Assembly (NCBI GenBank): GCA_903903975.1
Contig: CAIVAS010000235.1
Coordinates: forward strand, 1-49,914
Direction: 5' to 3'
Origin: an uncultured Burkholderiales bacterium
GTDB lineage: Bacteria > Pseudomonadota > Gammaproteobacteria > Burkholderiales > Burkholderiaceae_E
Length of the DNA stretch: 49,914 nt
The notes under the pieces were generated by a model. That model ran no database searches. It was not told the DNA's origin and was given only the letters and a program-made list of their open reading frames with translations. Below, piece by piece: positions 16,995 through 25,710 of the stretch; position 1 is the stretch's first letter, and each line of letters opens with the position of its first letter. Made by a program: the position numbers and the translations under genes.

Positions 16995-17684
16995 TCAGCG
17001 GCCCGACCCAGCGATCGCTCGCAGGAATTCTGCGCGGTCGCGGTCCGAGTGCTCAAAGGCGCCGCGAAACGACTGGGTCACCACCCGCTCGTCGCCGCGC
17101 CGGTCTTCGCCCAGCAGCAGGCACAGCTGCTCGGCTTCGATGACGCAGGCCGCACCACTGGCCTGCCCGTGGGTCACCAGCGCATCGGCGATATCACGGG
17201 TCATCCATTCCTGGTAGGTGAAGCGGTGACCGATGGCATCGACCATCCGCGCGATCCGCCCGAAGCCATGCAGCCGCCCGCCCGGCAGATAACCGACATG
17301 GGCGACACCGCGAAACGGCACCAGGTGATGCGGGCAGATGCCATGAACCGCAATGCCGCGGATCACGATCAGGTCGGTGCGCGAATCGGCAAAACCGTCC
17401 CCGAGAGCGGTCGCCGGATCGAGGTCGTAGCCGCCCAGCAGGCGGCGCTGCCACAGTTCGCGCACGCGCTCGGCGGTGCGACTCATGTGGGTCGATTCGG
17501 TGGTCAGTCCGCAGGCCCGCAGCATGTCGCCGATCGCGCGCTCGAAAGCCGGTGCATCAAACGTGCCGGTGCGTGCAATGCCGCAGACACCAGGCTGCGC
17601 AGGCGCATGGGCGTGATCATGGGAATGGTCGTGCAGGTGATCGTGCGAAGCAGGCATGGCGGCCGTCCGTGGCGGGTTCGTCAT
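16995..17684 (-). CDS. folE: GTP cyclohydrolase I, divergent type with His-rich N-terminus
   Basis: 229 aa. The enzyme turns GTP into dihydroneopterin triphosphate for tetrahydrofolate or related pterins. Zinc ligands are Cys117 and His120 (ICPHHLVPF) and Cys188 (EAEQLCLLL); GGRLHGFGRIARMVDAIGHR and TQSFRGAF match the substrate-binding part. The usual CEHH is CPHH here. Residues 14-26 have His at every second position (seven His), a likely metal-binding tail. The start could be ATG 17684 or Met10 (17657); both keep the His tail. No folate genes are next to it. The CPHH change and loose conservation around it suggest a secondary paralogue rather than the main FolE (inference). Confidence 0.82.
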   Translation of the reverse strand: MTNPPRTAAMPASHDHLHDHSHDHAHAPAQPGVCGIARTGTFDAPAFERAIGDMLRACGLTTESTHMSRTAERVRELWQRRLLGGYDLDPATALGDGFADSRTDLIVIRGIAVHGICPHHLVPFRGVAHVGYLPGGRLHGFGRIARMVDAIGHRFTYQEWMTRDIADALVTHGQASGAACVIEAEQLCLLLGEDRRGDERVVTQSFRGAFEHSDRDRAEFLRAIAGSGR

Positions 17685-17790
17685 GTATTAGACCTGAAAC
17701 CCGCACCGGCAGACGCCTGGGGTTGTTCAGCCGCGGGGATCGAAAACATGCCGATTGAGCCGTCTTGGCAGGCCTGATTTGGCCAGGTAT

Positions 17791-19197
17791 TCAGAACTCG
17801 GCGTGCACTCTGAAAGACATGACATTGACCGGGCCGCGGGCCGAGTTATAGGCCGGATTGATGATGTGCTGGAAGTTGATGCCCATCAGAACATTCCTGG
17901 TCGCCAGCGCATTGAAATACAACTCGGCGATCTGCTCGGGTTTGTATGAAATGGTTTGAGTCGGGCTGAAGTAGTCGCCGACAAAATTCGAGATGCCCCC
18001 GGCCTGCAAATAAGCCTTGCGATCTGCCGACAGGCCATTGATCAGCGCAGCTGCGCCGACGGTATCTCTGGGTCGGCCCCAACGCTCCCCGCTCATGCCC
18101 ATGCCGATCGATAAAGACCGGTCCGCTTCAGCAAAGGACATGGTTTCGGTGTGGCCGTCAGAAGCGAATGCCCGGACATACACCCCCGCGTCCTTCGTGA
18201 AGGCTTGCTCTGCATTGATGCCCAAGCCGGTTTTGATTTGCTCGGTATTGCGGACTTTGGTGACCGCCTGCGTGCCCTGGGCATGATTGGCAATGACATA
18301 GGCGGTCGCATCGGTGTATCGGGCCATGATCATGCGGTTGCGATAGGCCAGGATGCTGACCTTGCCGGGCAGATCAGCGATCTGGTGTCGCCGCTCGGCT
18401 TCAACCTGACTTCCGTAGTGGTTCAGCAGGTCCGGATCAATCGCCAGTCCATTCGGCTGCTTCGGCGTCGTCATCTGAGATGCCCGAAACGTCCAGTTGT
18501 CCAGGTACCACTCGGCTGCGAGGCCCCAGCCATAGCCTCTGGCATCGGCCGCGTAGTCATAGGCAAGGTGAGTCATGGAGCCCCAGTTCATCATTTGAAC
18601 CCGGGGGTCTTTCGCATAGCGGCTGTCGTCAAAGATGTCGAGGGTGGCGAACTGCCCGGCGGTAATCACGATGCGGTTGCGGGTGACGGTCTGGGTGATC
18701 TGGTTGGCGTCGTTTTCGAGCACTTCTTCGCCGCCGCCCTGATTGATCGTGTGGCGCACAAACGCGCGCGCCGAGTAAAGATGCGGCGTGGCGCCTTGTG
18801 CCCGGGTTGCCTCGCCGTTGGTGAAGCCCCCGAGACCGACCAGACCCGAGAACGGAACGCCCGAGACGATTTCCGGATTCACGTAGAGGTCGGTAGCCGT
18901 TCCAAGGCGAGCACCAAAAAACAAGGTGCCCGACCAGGTGTAGCTTATCGATCGGTCGGGCAACAAACTGTTCATGCCCTGATACGGCGAATTGAAGGCG
19001 TTGTAACGCTGATTGATGTAGGTCGTCTGGCCGTGAATATTGACGGGCAATCCGAAAATCTCGCCCTCGGTATGCAGGCCCTCGACTTTCTCGCCGAGAC
19101 TGGCAATCTGGTCTGCGCCCGACCCGGCTTTCTGGGCGAAAGTGATGGCCGGGCTCGCAATCATCCAGATAAAGACAAAAGTGAAAATGCGAAGCAT
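17791..19197 (-). CDS. OprB-family carbohydrate-selective outer-membrane porin
   Basis: 468 aa from ATG 19197 with a Sec signal peptide ending AITFAQ. A GTG at 19242 in frame would add 15 residues and is less likely. The mature part begins with the EKVEGLHTEGEIFGLPVNIHGQTTYI-type segment and has OprB marks: LYVNPEIVSGVPFSGLVGLGGFTNGEATR (about 115-145), GQFATLDIFDDSRYAKDPR, YDYAADARGYGWGLAAEWY, and IINPAYNSARGPVNVMSFRVHAEF at the end with a C-terminal Phe for outer-membrane insertion. It should form a 16-stranded barrel for sugars or similar small solutes. It follows a lipoprotein gene on the same strand 44 bases away, probably co-transcribed. Confidence 0.85.
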   Translation of the reverse strand: MLRIFTFVFIWMIASPAITFAQKAGSGADQIASLGEKVEGLHTEGEIFGLPVNIHGQTTYINQRYNAFNSPYQGMNSLLPDRSISYTWSGTLFFGARLGTATDLYVNPEIVSGVPFSGLVGLGGFTNGEATRAQGATPHLYSARAFVRHTINQGGGEEVLENDANQITQTVTRNRIVITAGQFATLDIFDDSRYAKDPRVQMMNWGSMTHLAYDYAADARGYGWGLAAEWYLDNWTFRASQMTTPKQPNGLAIDPDLLNHYGSQVEAERRHQIADLPGKVSILAYRNRMIMARYTDATAYVIANHAQGTQAVTKVRNTEQIKTGLGINAEQAFTKDAGVYVRAFASDGHTETMSFAEADRSLSIGMGMSGERWGRPRDTVGAAALINGLSADRKAYLQAGGISNFVGDYFSPTQTISYKPEQIAELYFNALATRNVLMGINFQHIINPAYNSARGPVNVMSFRVHAEF

Positions 19198-19241
19198 GAG
19201 GGTTCGTCTAAAAAAAATGTTTTTCAATCGAGTCCGAAGCA

Positions 19242-20528
19242 CTATCGACCGATCGGCAGTGTCAGCACCGGCCGATCGCCTGTGCGGGTCTGCAGGTCCA
19301 GGCGCGACAGTTCCATCAGCAGTGAGAAGGTGGCTTTGCTCTCGTGATCGTCACCCGCGATGTAGAACCAGTAGTCACGGTATCGCACCGAGACATGTGC
19401 ATTGGCCGGCGGCGAATTGCCCTTGCTCCAGCGTGCCTGAAACAGCCCGGCTGTCACCGGGCCCCAGTCGAACACATTGCCATTGCGGTCAAAGGTCGTT
19501 CGCGTAAACCCCGATTGGCTGTGTTCGGGCGGAATCTCGACACCATGCGAAACGAAATACATGGCCTGCAGCAGCGAGCGGGGCTCGATGTCGAGGACCT
19601 CGAACGCCGCGTCGTCGGCAGAGCTAAAGGGCTCGACATCCTCGGCGGTCAGTTCGTACCGGGTCTTGCCGGGCTTGAGCATGAAGGCACTGACGAACTC
19701 CTTCGTGATGGGACTGTCCAGCGCTTTCGGATCGATAAAGAGCATCGGATGACGCGTGCGCTTGCCCAGCGTCGCGCTGGCATCGGTTTTATTGAATTTG
19801 AATTCGAAACCGTTCTTGGCGGCTTCGATGACGGCCATGGCATCCACTTTGCCTGCTGGAATGCTGTCGTTGACCGGATCGAATTGCTCCTGGGTGCCGA
19901 AGACGATCTGTCCCTCGGTCTGCAGTCTGCCGAGTGCCTCGACGCCCCGTAAAAAGCTGGAGTAGGGCGGTGCCAGGCGCGGTGTCGGGCCGCTCGCCAG
20001 CTCGGCATTTGGCACCCAGTTGATGTTCTCGAGGTAGAGCCGGAAGACGGTGCTGATCGGCCAGGTCGTCTTGGCAAGATAAAGCACGCCGTCGACCGTC
20101 AGCGGCGTAAACAGTTTTCGGGTGAAGTCGGCATCGTCGATCGGCACCAGGCTGATCGTCGGCCGGTCGGCATAACTGATGCCGGCCTGCGGGAGGATCG
20201 AGGTATAGCTGCGGTTGGGCTCGGCGCCCGAGGCGCTGAAGAAAGGCGTCAGCTGGAGCTGCTTCACGATTTCAAACTGTGCCGTCACATTGGCGACGGT
20301 CAGGCTGCTCGGTGTGTCGGTATAGCGAAGTCGCACGATGTTGAGCAGCAGTTGCTGCTCGGTGGTCACCTTGATCGCCTCGTTGTAAGGCAGTCGGGTG
20401 TCGATCAGCGAAGCCGGTCCGCTGGCGCAGCCGGTGATCAGTACGGCGCTCGCCATGGCGATCAGCGGGGTGACATACCGTGACATCGGCAACACAGAAG
20501 GCATGACAGGTGCGAGGCTGCGGCTCAT
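19242..20528 (-). CDS. Conserved lipoprotein of unknown function, upstream partner of the OprB porin
   Basis: 428 aa. A lipoprotein signal ends at LITGC (Cys34 from ATG 20528; Met15 at 20486 would give a shorter leader). After it comes SLIDTRLPYNEAIKVTTEQQLLLNIVRLRYTDTPSSL, a segment I associate with an uncharacterised family found in several proteobacteria and other Gram-negatives. No catalytic motif is evident; late aromatic-rich strands (VRYRDYWFYIAGDD, ATFSLLMELSRLDLQT) suggest a beta-rich end. The gene directly precedes oprB on the same strand, so a supporting role at the outer membrane is possible (inference). It is divergent from the metallophosphoesterase gene. Confidence 0.65.
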   Translation of the reverse strand: MSRSLAPVMPSVLPMSRYVTPLIAMASAVLITGCASGPASLIDTRLPYNEAIKVTTEQQLLLNIVRLRYTDTPSSLTVANVTAQFEIVKQLQLTPFFSASGAEPNRSYTSILPQAGISYADRPTISLVPIDDADFTRKLFTPLTVDGVLYLAKTTWPISTVFRLYLENINWVPNAELASGPTPRLAPPYSSFLRGVEALGRLQTEGQIVFGTQEQFDPVNDSIPAGKVDAMAVIEAAKNGFEFKFNKTDASATLGKRTRHPMLFIDPKALDSPITKEFVSAFMLKPGKTRYELTAEDVEPFSSADDAAFEVLDIEPRSLLQAMYFVSHGVEIPPEHSQSGFTRTTFDRNGNVFDWGPVTAGLFQARWSKGNSPPANAHVSVRYRDYWFYIAGDDHESKATFSLLMELSRLDLQTRTGDRPVLTLPIGR

Positions 20529-20744
20529 GAATTTTTCCGGGAGTCTCAGAAAGCGATCAGAGACGCGGGCCAGGACGCGCGGGCTCTGAACGACCGCGCG
20601 AAGTATATCGACGCCCGATGTTGGTCGGATGGCAGGGCTGAAAGCCGCCCGCTCGTCATCGTTTTGTCATCTTGATGTCGCGATCGTGTCACCGATCGAA
20701 AGACATCCCCGAAGGCTATCCGACCATCAATGCAAATGAGAGCC

Positions 20745-22043
20745 ATGCAAAACTTCAAAGTGTCCTTCCTTGCGCTTGGCCTGTCGGCCGCCATCGCCGG
20801 ATGCGGCGGCAGCGACAGCAGTACGACCGCCACCACTACGACTCCCCCTGCAACCATCACGCCCACCGCGCCCGCGACCAAGTCGGTGGTGGCGGTTGTC
20901 GGCGACATGCCTTACGGCACCGGCCCGACCGATACCTCGCAGCTGACTGCGATGCCGACCTTCATCAATGCGATCAACGCCGATACCGGCGTGTCGCTTG
21001 TGCTGCATGGTGGCGATATTCACTCAGGCAAGGAATATTGCACGGTCAGTTTCAATACCACGATCGCGACCCAGTGGAAGGCCTTCAAGGCACCGCTGGT
21101 CTTTGTCCCAGGCGATAACGAGTGGGCCGATTGCCACAAGTCCAAGCAGGGCGGCGGCTCCTACAGTTCGGCGACCGGCCAGATCAACTACCTGACCGAT
21201 CCCTTGACCGGCAACTACCTGAGCTACGCCGCCGGCGATCCGATTGCGAATCTCAAGCAGGTGCGGGACCTCTTTTTCGCCACGCCTGGCAAGGCATTGG
21301 GTGGTGGTAGCTATGCGGTGCACTCGCAGGCGATCGAATACGACAAGAGTTTTCCGAAAGATGCCGAGTATGTCGAGAACGTCTGGTTCATCCAGTCCAA
21401 TGTTCTGTTCGTGACGGTCAATGTGCCGGGCGGATCGAACAACGACAACGACGTCTGGTATCGCGCGCCGACCCAAACCGACGCGCAGAAAAACGAGGTC
21501 GCCAATCGCATGGCCGCCAATCTTCGCTGGCTCGACACCGCCTTTGCTGCGGCAAAGGCCAATGGTGTTGTCGGGATCGTCATTACCGAACAGGGCGACA
21601 TGTGGGATTTCGACGGCAACTTTCCGACCAATGCTGCTGATCTGACCACCAGCCACATCTATCAGTACAAGCCCGTCATCGACAAGATCGCGGCGAATAC
21701 CCTGTTGTTTGCCAAACCCGTGCTGCTGATGAATGGCGACTCCCATGTCTATCGCACCGACTCTCCGCTGGTAAAGGGCGCGCCCTGCTGGATCGAACCG
21801 ACTACCAACGCCGCGGCCGTGCCGTGTACCGCCACGACGGTGCCGTCCACTTATGGCAATGGACAATTCGATCCCTGGCTCAATCAGCCCTGGAGCTACA
21901 ACGTTCCGAACCTTCGCCGTATTACCTGGCATGGCCAGACGACCAAGCTCGAGTACGTCAGGCTCACGATCGATCCGAATGCATCGAACGCGAATGCGAT
22001 CGATTCGTTCGGTCCTTTCTCCTGGACGCGCGTGGCGCCCTGA
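20745..22043 (+). CDS. Calcineurin-like metallophosphoesterase lipoprotein
   Basis: 432 aa from ATG 20745, the third of three in-frame ATG codons (20730, 20736, 20745); this one gives a standard lipoprotein signal MQNFKVSFLALGLSAAIAGC. A Thr/Pro-rich linker of about 30 residues tethers the domain. Metallophosphoesterase motifs are GDMPYG, HGGDIHSGKEYC, VPGDNEWADC (the GDxx[DN]E box) and GDSHVYR, so both metal sites look intact. Two Cys pairs (KEYC...WADC, APCW...VPC) could form disulfides, which fits a location outside the cytoplasm. The substrate is unknown. A strong terminator follows. Confidence 0.78.
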   Translation: MQNFKVSFLALGLSAAIAGCGGSDSSTTATTTTPPATITPTAPATKSVVAVVGDMPYGTGPTDTSQLTAMPTFINAINADTGVSLVLHGGDIHSGKEYCTVSFNTTIATQWKAFKAPLVFVPGDNEWADCHKSKQGGGSYSSATGQINYLTDPLTGNYLSYAAGDPIANLKQVRDLFFATPGKALGGGSYAVHSQAIEYDKSFPKDAEYVENVWFIQSNVLFVTVNVPGGSNNDNDVWYRAPTQTDAQKNEVANRMAANLRWLDTAFAAAKANGVVGIVITEQGDMWDFDGNFPTNAADLTTSHIYQYKPVIDKIAANTLLFAKPVLLMNGDSHVYRTDSPLVKGAPCWIEPTTNAAAVPCTATTVPSTYGNGQFDPWLNQPWSYNVPNLRRITWHGQTTKLEYVRLTIDPNASNANAIDSFGPFSWTRVAP

Positions 22044-22105
22044 TCAGGGCGTTTGACCTGCGCCCACACTGCGATCCGGCGCCTCGCGCGCCGGCAGTGA
22101 GTCTG

Positions 22106-22150
22106 AAAGCCGCGCCCGGACCATCAGCGTCCGGGCGCGGTTTTGTTTTT
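22106..22150 (+). terminator. Strong intrinsic terminator after the metallophosphoesterase gene
   Basis: Perfect 12-bp GC-rich stem, 22110-22121 with 22129-22140, loop of 7, then TTTTGTTTTT. The stem can be extended by A-T pairs at 22106-22108. It isolates the next gene from this one. Confidence 0.92.
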
Positions 22151-22235
22151 GTGATGGGAAGCCTGGGCGAAGGGCGCTGTGCGACGATCGGGGCCGGGTC
22201 ATTCAACCCGCATGGCCCTTTCCGGAGATCCTTCA

Positions 22236-22601
22236 GTGACCACGCTCGTGCTGTTATTCCTGTCGAATATTTTCATGACGATTGCCTGGTACGGGCACCT
22301 CAAATTCGGTCATGACTGGCCGCTCTGGAAGGCGATTCTGGTGTCCTGGAGCATTGCGCTGATCGAGTATTGCCTGGCGGTGCCGGCCAATCGATACGGC
22401 TACGGACAGTTCAGCGGATTCCAGCTCAAGATCGCCCAGGAAGTAATCACCCTGTCGGTCTTTGTGGTTTTCGCGGTGCTGGTACTCAAGGAAAAGCTGA
22501 GCTGGAACTATCTGGCGGCATTTGCCTGTCTGGGCGCGGCGGCCTATTTCGCCTTCGCTTTCGATGCGCCTGCACCGAGTGTTGATCCGGCCAAAGGCTG
22601 A
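22236..22601 (+). CDS. DUF486 family small multidrug/metabolite transporter-like membrane protein
   Basis: 121 aa from GTG 22236, chosen for a GGAG ribosome site 8 bases upstream and because DUF486 proteins begin with a hydrophobic segment like TTLVLLFLSNIFMTIAWYGHL. Longer starts (22179, 22212) add polar residues. Four membrane helices are predicted; PLWKAILVSWSIALIEYCLAVPANRYG and FQLKIAQEVITLSVFVVFAVL are the family core. DUF486 belongs to the DMT superfamily; function is unproven. It lies between two terminator-bounded units and probably stands alone. Confidence 0.8.
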   Translation: MTTLVLLFLSNIFMTIAWYGHLKFGHDWPLWKAILVSWSIALIEYCLAVPANRYGYGQFSGFQLKIAQEVITLSVFVVFAVLVLKEKLSWNYLAAFACLGAAAYFAFAFDAPAPSVDPAKG

Positions 22602-22643
22602 CGCACTGACGCGTGAACCACGGCGTGTCAGGCGACCTGGCGC

Positions 22644-23078
22644 CTACAGGCTGGTCGGGTTGCAGGTCTGAACCCCCGACAGCCACGAGCGGATCGATAA
22701 ATGGGTTTCATACACATTTTTCGAATGGGAGCCCGAGGTCACGATCGTTGAGCCGTTGCCGTCCGGTGTGAGCGTGACCTTGCGACTCAGGCTCGAATCT
22801 TCCGGGTTGGACCCGCTGAACAGGCCGTAATAAAAGGCATTGATCGTGGCCTTTCGCCCGGCTGCATCGATGCTCGAGACCACCTCAAAGCCGTTTTTAC
22901 CGCCCACGCCGACCTTCTCGTAGCACACCCGCATCTGACGCGAGATGATCCGATAGGCCTCCTGGTAGGGCAGGGGGCTGGTCTGATCGAAGGATTTCTT
23001 GTCCGCGAGTTCGGGTGGCAAGGGCGAGGAGGCGCAGCCCGCCAGCCCGATGAGGAGTGCGATCGACAGCGGTTTCAT
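22644..23078 (-). CDS. Small lipoprotein of unknown function
   Basis: 144 aa from ATG 23078 with an AAGGAC ribosome site. The signal peptide MKPLSIALLIGLAGC ends in a lipobox, so Cys15 is lipidated. The mature domain has a mixed pattern (PYQEAYRIISRQMRVCYEKVG, KATINAFYYGLFSG, SRKVTLTPDGNGSTIVT), with two further Cys (one central, one six residues from the end) that may pair. I recognise no function; similar small lipoproteins are common in Burkholderiales. It is convergent with the DUF486 gene. Confidence 0.68.
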   Translation of the reverse strand: MKPLSIALLIGLAGCASSPLPPELADKKSFDQTSPLPYQEAYRIISRQMRVCYEKVGVGGKNGFEVVSSIDAAGRKATINAFYYGLFSGSNPEDSSLSRKVTLTPDGNGSTIVTSGSHSKNVYETHLSIRSWLSGVQTCNPTSL

Positions 23079-23165
23079 GTCAGTCCTTTTTCCGAGGGGC
23101 AGCGTCGCGTTGAATGCCACTGGCGGTGAGCCGGCTCGGTGCTGACTTGGTTTGAAGTGGAAGTC

Positions 23166-23242
23166 TGGTCGGGGTGAGAGGATTCGAACCTCCGGCCTCT
23201 ACGTCCCGAACGTAGCGCTCTACCAGGCTAAGCTACACCCCG
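23166..23242 (-). tRNA. tRNA-Pro (anticodon CGG), CCA encoded
   Basis: A 77-base cloverleaf on the minus strand. The acceptor stem CGGGGTG pairs with CACCCCG, the D-arm contains AGCCTGGTAGAGCGCT, the anticodon stem CTACG/CGTAG carries loop TTCGGGA (anticodon CGG), and the T-arm has GGTTCGAATCC. Discriminator A73 is followed by an encoded CCA (23166-23168). It reads CCG proline codons. Its 3' end faces the 22-kb region that separates it from pilB. Confidence 0.97.
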
Positions 23243-23389
23243 ACTCGGATTGGCCAGAACGGCTACCCGAAGAGGCGAAATGATAGCAGACGCATCTCGC
23301 GGCTGTCAGCGACTCCTGCGAAGCAGCTTAAGATTCGGATTGCGCAGCTGCCCTTCGAAGCAGGTCGCCACACAGAGAGGAGAAGCATC

Positions 23390-24556
23390 TTGGATTTCGA
23401 AATTCCGCAAGAACACCGAATGATCAAGGATCTGGTTGCGCGCTTCGTCAGCGACGAACTGATCCCGCTTGAGCCGGCACTGATGAAACGCGAGGCTGCG
23501 GGCGAAGGGATTTCGCTGACTGCCGCAGAGCGCGACAAGGTCGATCGCCGCTCGCAGGAGCTGGGGCTGTGGGGGCTGGATGCGCCGGAAGACATCGGCG
23601 GCCATGATCTGCCGGTGAGCGCGATGGTCGGCGTCAATGAAGAGATGGGCCGCACCATCGTCCATTACTACCTTCCGCCCGACACGCCCAATCTGCTCAT
23701 GCTGCGCCGGACCGCCACGGCCGAGCAGAAGCGCAAATATCTCGAGCCCTATGTGCGCGGCGAAATGAGTTCGGCCATCGTCATCTCCGAGCCCGGGGCG
23801 GGCGGTGATCCGTCAGGCATGACCACCCGCGCGGTTCGCGATGGCGGCGACTGGGTGATCAATGGTCGCAAGATCTGGATCAGCAACATGGATCGTGCCG
23901 ACTTCGGCATCGTCATGGCCCGCACCGATGGCACCGGCGGCGATCGGGGCGGTATCTCTGCTTTCATCGTCGACAAGGGCACAAAGGGCTTTGAAGTCGC
24001 CAGGATGATTCCGATGCTGGGCGGCGTCTTCACCGCCGAAGTGACCTTCGATGACTGCCGCATCCCGGCCGGCCAGCTGCTTGGCGTCGAGGGCCAGGGC
24101 TTTGCGCCGATGCAGGAGCGGCTCGGTTCGCGTCGCGTGCAGATGGCCGCCTGGTGCATCGGACGCGCACAGCGGGCGCTCGACATGATGGTCGAGTACG
24201 CCCCGCAGCGGAAAACCTTCGGTGCCTACCTGTCCGATCGTCAGGCGGTCCAGTGGTGGATCGCCGACGCCGCCACCCGTATTCATGCGGCGCGGCTGAT
24301 GACCTATGAGGCTGCCTGGCGACTCGATCGGGGCAAGGATGCTCGAACACAGCTCTCCATCATCAAGGCTTATGCCACCGAGATGGCCTGGGAGGTGATC
24401 GACCATGCGATGCAGACCTTCGGTGCCATGGGCATGACCAAGGAATTGCCGTTGCAGCAGATGGCCAATGAGTCACGGCTCATGCGCATCTATGAAGGCC
24501 CCACCGAAGTTCACAAATGGGTGGTGGCGCGCAATACGCTTGGGCGTCGCGGCTGA
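23390..24556 (+). CDS. Acyl-CoA dehydrogenase
   Basis: 388 aa from TTG 23390, supported by AGAGGAG 7 bases upstream and by the MDFEIPQEHRM start; no nearby ATG fits. The FAD flavoprotein catalyses alpha,beta-dehydrogenation of an acyl-CoA. Motifs: AIVISEPGAGGDPSGMTTRA (flavin and acyl contact), WVINGRKIWISNMDRAD, the C-terminal helical domain and the presumed catalytic base Glu369 in YEGPTEVHKWVVAR. It would pass electrons to ETF. Substrate length is not predictable. The gene is not in an operon with other beta-oxidation genes, though an enoyl-CoA hydratase and a thiolase are elsewhere in the window. Confidence 0.9.
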   Translation: MDFEIPQEHRMIKDLVARFVSDELIPLEPALMKREAAGEGISLTAAERDKVDRRSQELGLWGLDAPEDIGGHDLPVSAMVGVNEEMGRTIVHYYLPPDTPNLLMLRRTATAEQKRKYLEPYVRGEMSSAIVISEPGAGGDPSGMTTRAVRDGGDWVINGRKIWISNMDRADFGIVMARTDGTGGDRGGISAFIVDKGTKGFEVARMIPMLGGVFTAEVTFDDCRIPAGQLLGVEGQGFAPMQERLGSRRVQMAAWCIGRAQRALDMMVEYAPQRKTFGAYLSDRQAVQWWIADAATRIHAARLMTYEAAWRLDRGKDARTQLSIIKAYATEMAWEVIDHAMQTFGAMGMTKELPLQQMANESRLMRIYEGPTEVHKWVVARNTLGRRG

Positions 24557-24574
24557 CGCAGGACCTGTGGCCGG

Positions 24575-25558
24575 TCAGCGGTCGCGGGCCACCGACATGT
24601 CGGCAATCGTCATGAGAGCCTGCCGGTAGGGCGACTCCGGCAAAAGTGCCAGTGCCGCCTGCCCGGCGTCGGCTTCCTCGCGGGCGCGCTGGCGCGTGAA
24701 TTCGAGCGCGCCGGTTGAGGTGACAGCGGCCATGATTGCGTCAAACTGATCGGTGTGCCCCTGCTCGATGGCCGCACGCACCATTGCCCGTTCGGTCTCA
24801 CTGCCATGCTGCATCACATGGATCAGCGGCAGCGTGGGCTTGCCTTCGCGCAGGTCATCGCCGACGTTCTTGCCGATATCTGCGGTCACGCCCGAGTAGT
24901 CGAGCGCATCGTCGATGAGCTGAAAGGCTGTGCCGATGCGGCGCCCGAATTCGGCTGCCGCTTCCTCGACCTCTTGGCTGGCATCGGCCAGCACCGCGCC
25001 GAGCCGCGCGGCCGCCTCAAAGAGGCGAGCGGTTTTATAGCGGATGACCTGCAGGTAGCGCGCCTCGTCGACATCGGGATCATTGCAGTTCATGAGCTGC
25101 AGGACCTCGCCCTCGGCAATGATGTTGGTGGCATCACCCAGGATCCGCATGACCGCCATGCGGTCGACCTCGACCATCATCTGGAAGGCGCGCGAATAGA
25201 GGAAATCGCCCACCAGCACCGAGGCGGCGTTGCCGAAGCTGGCATTGGCGGTCTCGCGACCGCGTCGCAGTCTGGATTCGTCGACGACGTCGTCGTGCAG
25301 CAGCGTCGCGGTGTGGATGAATTCGATCACCGCGGCAAGCAGTACATGGTGGGATTCACCCCGGTGCGACTCGCTGTAGCCCAGCCCTCGCGCAAAGAGC
25401 AGCACCAGAATCGGTCGCAGGCGTTTGCCGCCCGAACCGATGATGTAGCTGCCAATGGTATTGACAAGCTCGACCTCGGATCGCAAACGCTGTCCGATGG
25501 TTCGATCGACCTCAAGCAGGTCAGCGGCAATATCTGCTGGAAGGGATAGGGCTGGCAC
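24575..25558 (-). CDS. ispB: Octaprenyl diphosphate synthase
   Basis: 327 aa from GTG 25558, giving a length close to Escherichia coli IspB (323). Longer in-frame starts overlap the rplU promoter and are unlikely. Motifs: SGGKRLRPIL, first Asp-rich LLHDDVVDESRLRRG, FGNAASVLVGDFLYSRAFQMM, EGEVLQLMN, YKTARLFEAA and second Asp-rich LIDDALDY. It builds the C40 side chain of ubiquinone from FPP and IPP in the cytoplasm. It is divergent from rplU, the standard arrangement in beta- and gammaproteobacteria. Confidence 0.95.
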   Translation of the reverse strand: MPALSLPADIAADLLEVDRTIGQRLRSEVELVNTIGSYIIGSGGKRLRPILVLLFARGLGYSESHRGESHHVLLAAVIEFIHTATLLHDDVVDESRLRRGRETANASFGNAASVLVGDFLYSRAFQMMVEVDRMAVMRILGDATNIIAEGEVLQLMNCNDPDVDEARYLQVIRYKTARLFEAAARLGAVLADASQEVEEAAAEFGRRIGTAFQLIDDALDYSGVTADIGKNVGDDLREGKPTLPLIHVMQHGSETERAMVRAAIEQGHTDQFDAIMAAVTSTGALEFTRQRAREEADAGQAALALLPESPYRQALMTIADMSVARDR

Positions 25559-25620
25559 GATGGGAGCGGCGGTTTGAGTCTCGCCGAGTATAGCGATTCG
25601 TGCGACTGACAGTCGGCTAC

Positions 25621-25649
25621 TTGACCCGCAAGGCCAGATTTTGTAATAT
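25621..25649 (+). promoter_or_regulatory. Sigma-70 promoter of the rplU-rpmA operon
   Basis: TTGACC at 25621-25626, 17-base spacer, TAATAT at 25644-25649: close to consensus at ideal spacing, as expected for a ribosomal protein operon. The predicted start near 25656 leaves a leader of about 55 bases before the rplU ATG. Confidence 0.82.
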
Positions 25650-25710
25650 TTCGGGTTCCCTGCCCGACAATAGGTCGTTAAGGCAGTGACCAAACTTCAG
25701 AGGTTCCATC

